NCBI GenBank assembly: GCA_028565715.1
Contig: JAOXYC010217795.1
Span: 1-11,062 of the forward strand
Direction: 5' to 3'
Length of the DNA: 11,062 nt
Origin: Phoronis pallida
Taxonomy: Eukaryota; Phoronida; Phoronidae
The first letter of the stretch is position 1. Each line of letters starts with the position of its first letter. The notes beneath the pieces are model-generated. The model worked only from the letters and a program-made list of their open reading frames with translations. It was not told the origin of the DNA and ran no database searches. The position numbers were made by a program, and so were the translations under genes. Below are positions 7,801 through 11,062 of this stretch, piece after piece.

Positions 7801-10800
7801 AGCCAAAGAGTAGAGTATTTTGAGGCTTGAAAGCGTAATTTTGACTTTCAAAAATAAAAACAAAAACAAGAATATTTGTGAATAGTCTAGTGCTCGGACG
7901 ATTGTTGGAACGATCGAGTAATCGGACGTTCAGCCAAATATCACCGCAGCTCGATCATGAAAAAAAATAATCGATCATCCGCGATAATCAGGTTCAGTTT
8001 CGCAAATCGTTCATGGCAAACGAATTGATCGTTGTTTTCAATCATCCCCGCTCAAAATAGCCATCAATAAAGAGTTAAAATTCGTCAAGACCTCGCGCAA
8101 CTCTGACTCGCTATTTTAGAACCAGTATTTTTGTGACCCGACGTTACCAGTAAAAATGCGTAAAAGTTGTATTTCATTTGTCCAAAAAGCGTATTGCGTG
8201 ATCCTGAAATATTTGGCGTAATCCAAGCAGTAAAATCGTACACAATTACGCTTTTGCGTAACACTTGGCATCTCTGTAGCAATGTATGAGTCTTAACATA
8301 TTCTGCCGGAAGACCCTCCAACAAATCCTTACCTATTACTATTATAAGCGGTGGACACCCCAGCAAATGGTAAAGAGTCGCACTGTATAAACAGACAGAG
8401 AGTGCTGAGAAGAGCGAGCGACACACACAGTAGACCCATGCGTAGTATAGCCCTACTTTTCATCTTCATCTTCATAATGATGATACCACCCAGAACTGTC
8501 CCTATGCCACCGAATGGCACGCCTATCATTCCTGTAATATCGGAGGGTAAATTTTCTCATTTCTGAATTATCGGAGGGTAAATTATCTCATTCATGTAAT
8601 ATCGGAGGGTAAATTCTCTAATACTTTGAACAGGCCACCGTAAGCAAAAATTCTCTTGTACTTCGTTAATACAAGGAAGTTTTTGGAAAACAATAGTTCA
8701 CACACCAAAGGCAGCTAGCAGACAAAGTTTTGAACTTTTGAGTGCTGTTTGAAAATAATTGATTAATCTGACGAGGATTTTTTAAACTAGCCAATGGTCA
8801 TTTTTTTAATAATACTAAAGTATTTTTGATTTCATTCAAAGATTTAAAATTTTTTTTAAACATTTTTGAAAAATATAAAGCTAGAGAGAGTAACATGATA
8901 AAAATCAGTTTTTCAGCAGATCATTTTTTAATCAATTTCTATAGTGACAACACGACTAAAGTACCAAGCCTCATTTCATGCTTTTTTCAACTTTACTGTT
9001 GTCATTATTATTATCATAATTACCAATATAGTAAGATGCCCAGTTAGCTGATACGTGGAACTGGGATTCTATGAACTTGGGTGTAAACACTGTGAACCCT
9101 CCAATAACTAGACCTGAAAAATTAGAAAAAATGGTTATCCATCATTTCCGCACTAATTGAAAATAAGCAAGACAGGGGTTAGTGTATAACAATTTTACTG
9201 AAGAGCTGTTCAAAGTAACTGACTTGCGAAGTTAAAGCGAACTAAAGTAAAAATGATAAACAAAATTTTTAATAAAATTCTGTCATGACTTGTCAATGTA
9301 AAATTATAAATACTTAACATTCAAATTAATTCACTCTAGCTAAAGGAGACGTGAATGCACGTTCACTTCTGAAAATATGTGGACAAATAGTGGCGCCCTC
9401 TAGATTGTGTAATTGAAAGAATAGAGATCAGTTTTTCTGCTGTTTATTTGGCGTCAAATTCTGGGAAATCCACGGGCCTCGATGCAAGCTTACTACAGTT
9501 GTGCCAATGTGTGTATATGCCGATACCAGGAAGTTTAAGAACTTTGCGAAGTATCCGTGGATGAAAGGAATATCATTCCACAAGTTACCTTACCTGAGTT
9601 TGTCCACATAAACAGACAACTTTCCAGAAGTGAACGCACATTCGCGTTTCGATCCTTTCGCTAGAGTGAATTAATTCGAATGTTGAGTATTGCATATGAC
9701 TGTGCACTTTTGTAGAATGGCTAATTATTATCTTTAAAGGGCAATACCAGCGTATTGTATGTTTTCTGGGATGATCAACTGTGTTATAGTTGAATATTTT
9801 TTTCCAATTCTGTTGCCCTTTGATTATTTGCTGTGATAGATATTATTAGAAATTCCCTTGTTCATAAAGTACATAAACAAACTGAGAGATTATTTGACAA
9901 AAGTACAGTATCGCATACCGTGATGATGTGTGAACAAAGCGATAGAATGGGCACTAAGCCCAATTACATTTCTTGATAAGCACCCATGCTCGGCTTAGCA
10001 CCCGTCCCATGTTTTTGGCGTTTCCCAGAATAGCGGCACTTTGCGCTAACCCACGTCCAGTAATTCTTCTGTGTATTTAGTAACAAAATATGAAACGTCT
10101 GACCTCACACGTTTCATGAAGAGTGCATACAATTTTTGTAGTTAATATTTTTTGTGCCTTTTTTCAAAACTAAAAAGAGTTTGGATCATTGTTATAACAC
10201 AGTAGACCTTTCAATAAAACAATATGGTAGTATTAATTGGTGAATTAATTTTTTATGAATATTTTTATCATCAAGGAAAGTGAACAATTAGTAAAAACAA
10301 AATTTGTTTTACATCCTTATTAAAAAGCTAAGGAGCTTTCACATTGCTAATTATTATGTCTACAGTGATAGAAGAAAGAACATACATAATCATATATGTT
10401 GGCCATGCAGTCTGTAATAAGAATATATTATACACTAATGGGATTAAATAAATGTGGTCAATTCCACATGGGACAATATCTATTTGTATTCTGTGTTCAT
10501 TACATCAACTTCGATCTATACAAGCAAGATAATAACTATGCAAAAAACAGGATTAATTTATTGACTTGTCGGTAATGCTTTTGTTAGCTCAATGATCTAG
10601 TGTATTGGTTAGCTTAAAAGTAAAAAATGCCTGGTGTTTTGATGTCTTTATGGTTTTGGATAAAGTTCATCGGAACCCTGCTGAAAACATGTTTTTGTGC
10701 AACACAACATCATCAACATACATATGACTTAAATTCAAATTCATTTAGAAATGTTTCTAAAATTCTTTATCAAAAATTACCTTCGACGGCAGCTGCAACA

Positions 10801-10936
10801 TTGATGAACATGAACACTCGATTTGTGAGAATGACCTTGAGTGACCTTCCCACATCAAGGAACGATGCCTTTATCCTCACAGAAACTATAGAGGTATCCA
10901 CTATTTGAAGTTTGGCTTCTTGAATGATGGCAAAAT
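4352..10936 (-). CDS. SLCO: Organic anion transporting polypeptide (SLCO family), C-terminal part, six exons
   Basis: OATPs are 12-TM plasma-membrane transporters for bile salts, steroid conjugates, hormones and drugs. The coding join on the - strand is 10936-10781, 9113-9024, 8531-8333, 6813-6645, 6093-5915, 4841-4352. All junctions are GT/AG and the phases match (1, 1, 2, 0, 2). The visible 426 residues run from the TM6-TM7 cytoplasmic loop to the stop. Hallmarks: LTNRVFMFINVAAAVEG (TM7), FTPKFIESQF, the TM8 glycine-rich segment, a Kazal-like loop with CNTDCHC, PLCGEDG, YFSPCYAGC and YYHNCSC, then LTVTLRC and ALGIQWIIIR before TM11. Ten loop cysteines of the family are present. The signature near TM6 (D-x-RW-x-GAWW) is expected beyond 11062. 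Full family members are about 650-750 residues, so roughly 60% is here. I do not assign a subfamily. No frameshift or stop is seen, so the gene looks functional. Confidence 0.94.
4952..5112. mobile_element. Foldback (MITE-like) inverted repeat
   Basis: Arms of about 75 bases (4952-5027 and 5041-5112) are near-perfect reverse complements around a 13-base loop. Shared blocks include GGGAAGTAATA, TTATTGGAT and GTTTTTGAAAA. There is no coding sequence. Such long near-perfect hairpins in introns are typical of non-autonomous foldback elements or of a local inverted duplication. No convincing target-site duplication is visible. Confidence 0.65.
5222..5275. repeat. Perfect 12-bp inverted repeat
   Basis: TCATATAACAAA (5222-5233) pairs exactly with TTTGTTATATGA (5264-5275) across 30 bases. 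It may be a small element end or chance in AT-rich sequence. Confidence 0.5.
5608..5842. mobile_element. Long inverted repeat (foldback element) in SLCO intron
   Basis: The left arm, about 5608-5717, and right arm, about 5744-5842, are diverged reverse complements. Shared blocks are CCCACCTTT, CGACCTGTTG, CATGATCAA, ACAACAACA and ATAATTTGAGAGCTA. They differ by substitutions and a net deletion of roughly 10 bases in the right arm. The left arm read on the - strand is open for 38 codons with a hydrophobic stretch; the right arm's equivalent is frameshifted and hits a stop. Either a MITE or an inverted duplication. Confidence 0.7.
5915..6093 (-). CDS. SLCO: SLCO exon: end of extracellular loop and TM10
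   Basis: The acceptor is CTTTCTGTTTCAG and the donor GTATAT. The 179 bases encode YYHNCSC, a loop with the KCESDC cysteines, then TM10 (about LLPAFLPILGCLIFFTCC) ending LTVTL plus AG. N-C-S is a possible glycosylation site. The phase-2 end joins exactly to the exon at 4841. Confidence 0.92.
6094..6644 (-). other. SLCO intron Kazal-TM10 (551 bases)
   Basis: AT-rich intron with a strong acceptor. No gene, repeat or element recognised. Confidence 0.8.
6645..6813 (-). CDS. SLCO: SLCO exon: Kazal-like domain of extracellular loop 5
   Basis: The acceptor GATTTTTGTAG precedes an A that completes an Arg codon. The 169 bases encode SQDLGEIALL, the cysteine motifs CNTDCHC, PLCGEDGLMYF and SPCYAGC, and end KVKGKV before donor GTAACA. 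This loop is diagnostic of OATPs and is held by disulfides. Confidence 0.93.
6814..8332 (-). other. SLCO intron TM9-Kazal (1519 bases) with CpG-dense block
   Basis: The part near 6814-7060 and much of 7500-7860 is plain AT-rich sequence. A palindrome CAGTGC-CAG-GCACTG sits near 6938-6952. About 7890-8260 is CpG-dense (28 CpG between 7861 and 8280 by my count), with GATCGAT-like repeats and repeated GCGTA motifs. TTACGTAA (7646-7653) and TTGCGTAA (8254-8261) resemble PAR-bZIP or C/EBP sites. No gene found. Confidence 0.6.
8333..8531 (-). CDS. SLCO: SLCO exon: TM8 and TM9
   Basis: The acceptor GATATTACAG lies in a 31-base tandem repeat. The 199 bases complete a Gly codon, then encode MIGVPFGGIGTVLGGIIIM (TM8), a basic turn KMKMKSR, TM9 (about LLCVSLALLSTLCLF) and LPFAGVSTAYNSN before donor GTAAGG. 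The pattern GG-x-basic-turn and PFAGV fits OATPs. Confidence 0.92.
8524..8616. repeat. Three 31-base tandem repeats spanning an SLCO splice acceptor
   Basis: The block TCGGAGGG recurs at 8540, 8571 and 8602, exactly 31 bases apart, inside units that are alike throughout. On the - strand each unit reads AATTTACCCTCCGATATTAC or a close variant, followed by AG/AT and a GAATGA-like exon start. The copy nearest the exon supplies the functional 3' splice site at 8532-8533. Confidence 0.9.
8532..9023 (-). other. SLCO intron TM7-TM8 (492 bases)
   Basis: Apart from the 31-base repeats at its 3' end, this is AT-rich sequence with T and A runs. An open frame at 8826-9047 on the + strand runs across the next exon in antisense and is a chance frame. 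Confidence 0.8.
9024..9113 (-). CDS. SLCO: SLCO exon: TM7 and TM7-TM8 loop
   Basis: The acceptor is CTAATTTTTCAG and the donor GTAATT. The 90 bases encode LVIGGFTVFTPKFIESQF and HVSANWASYYI plus the first base of a Gly codon. The PK-[FY]-IE-x-QF motif is a strong OATP mark. Confidence 0.93.
9309..9691. mobile_element. Inverted-repeat transposon remnant, probably P-element/THAP type
   Basis: The left arm (9309-9387) and right arm (9599-9691) are reverse complements with some mismatches and an extra dozen bases in the right arm. Shared blocks are AATTAATTCACTCTAGC, CGTTCACTTCTG and ATGTGGACAAA. The 210-base interior carries a THAP-like fragment at 9501-9590. P-element and related transposases start with a THAP domain, so a non-autonomous derivative that kept a piece of the first coding exon is a fitting explanation. 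The arms could also be a later inverted duplication. Confidence 0.65.
9501..9590 (+). pseudogene. THAP zinc-finger fragment (decayed)
   Basis: The + strand reads VPMCVYADTRKFKNFAKYP, then WMKGISFHKLP. The SFHKLP motif after a Cys-containing start is typical of THAP domains (C-x2-4-C ... SFHxFP ... C-x2-H). The first Cys is present; where the second is expected there is Ala-Asp, so zinc binding is lost. The frame has no start of its own nearby and stops at 9609-9611, before the Cys-His pair. I read it as a relic, not a gene. Confidence 0.45.
10090..10117. repeat. Perfect 9-bp hairpin
   Basis: ATGAAACGT (10090-10098) and ACGTTTCAT (10109-10117) pair exactly around a 10-base loop, in the SLCO intron. 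No function inferred. Confidence 0.5.
10781..10936 (-). CDS. SLCO: SLCO exon: cytoplasmic loop and start of TM7
   Basis: The acceptor is GATTTGCAG and the donor GTAATT. The 156 bases start in phase 1 and encode a loop (FAIIQEAKLQIVDTSI, then LDVGRSLKVI) followed by LTNRVFMFINVAAAVE plus the first base of a Gly codon. The end is a clear OATP match. The exact 5' boundary rests on the splice site alone, since this loop is variable in the family. Confidence 0.85.
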
Positions 10937-11062
10937 CTGCAAATCATGCAAAAAACATTTGAATAAGTATTCACTCACTGCAGTGCAAGATCATCATTCC
11001 AAATAGCTCCTGTTAAAACAAACAGAGCAATGTCTAGTCTAATATATTATGGTGCTGCACAT
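10937..11062 (-). other. SLCO intron start, window end
   Basis: This should be intron upstream of the TM7 exon. A possible acceptor (TGTTTTAACAG, near 11008-11018) followed by a 31-base frame and a GTGAGT donor could form a tiny exon, but its translation does not resemble the expected TM6 region, so I do not call it. Confidence 0.4.

Larger units (their letters stand above)
9114..10780 (-). other. SLCO intron before the TM7 exon (1667 bases)
   Basis: It holds the inverted-repeat element at 9309-9691 and two small hairpins. One is imperfect (near 9946-9960 with 9993-10010); the other is perfect (10090-10098 with 10109-10117, ATGAAACGT). From 10120 to 10780 I see only AT-rich sequence. Confidence 0.7.

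Noticed and set aside
7654-7869. 71-codon minus-strand open frame
   Set aside because: AT-rich intron sequence with low-complexity composition and no splice context or homology.
8085-8426. 113-codon minus-strand open frame
   Set aside because: It overlaps the SLCO exon at 8333-8531 in a different frame and continues into CpG-dense intron; the exon frame has clear OATP homology.
10627-10908. 93-codon plus-strand open frame
   Set aside because: It is the antisense shadow of the SLCO exon at 10781-10936.
10977-11007. Possible 31-base minus-strand exon between TTTTAACAG and GTGAGT
   Set aside because: The phase would fit, but the translation (ELFGMMILHC) does not look like the TM6 region expected just before this point in an OATP.

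Overview
This is an AT-rich (visibly far more A/T than G/C) stretch of an animal nuclear genome. Short exons with GT/AG borders sit in introns of about 360 to 1670 bases. The two recognisable genes belong to animal families, so I read the source as an invertebrate metazoan. The phylum cannot be fixed from this window, although a marine deuterostome or lophotrochozoan would fit. There is nothing prokaryotic here: no operons, no CRISPR and no rRNA or tRNA that I can see.

Layout. Positions 1-3476 on the + strand hold most of a gene for the mitochondrial ATP synthase inhibitor IF1 (ATP5IF1). Six coding exons are visible (131-188, 813-838, 1291-1354, 1714-1797, 2457-2516, 3399-3476). The first exon, with the start of the mitochondrial targeting peptide, lies upstream of the window. 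A 3' UTR follows, with a poly(A) signal at 4038-4043. Positions 4352-10936 on the - strand hold the 3' part of an organic anion transporting polypeptide gene (OATP/SLCO family). Six exons (10781-10936, 9024-9113, 8333-8531, 6645-6813, 5915-6093, 4352-4841) encode about 426 C-terminal residues: TM7 to TM12, the Kazal-type extracellular loop and the cytoplasmic tail. The N-terminal half lies beyond 11062. All exon phases fit together without a frame break in both genes. The genes converge tail to tail, with 875 bases between their stop codons. I see no functional link between them.

Between and inside the genes. The SLCO introns carry three long inverted repeats (about 4952-5112, 5608-5842 and 9309-9691), probably foldback or MITE-like elements. 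The last contains a decayed THAP-type zinc-finger fragment, which suggests a P-element/THAP transposon origin. The 3' splice site of the SLCO exon at 8333-8531 sits in a 31-base unit repeated three times. A CpG-dense island lies at about 7890-8260 in the largest fully contained coding-proximal intron.

The most interesting items are: the extra in-frame 60-base coiled-coil exon of IF1, whose ends match its neighbours; the triplicated splice acceptor in SLCO; the foldback element that contains an open, phase-compatible 114-base cassette; and the THAP relic. I found no new multi-gene system. The novelty is in exon architecture and transposon-derived structure.
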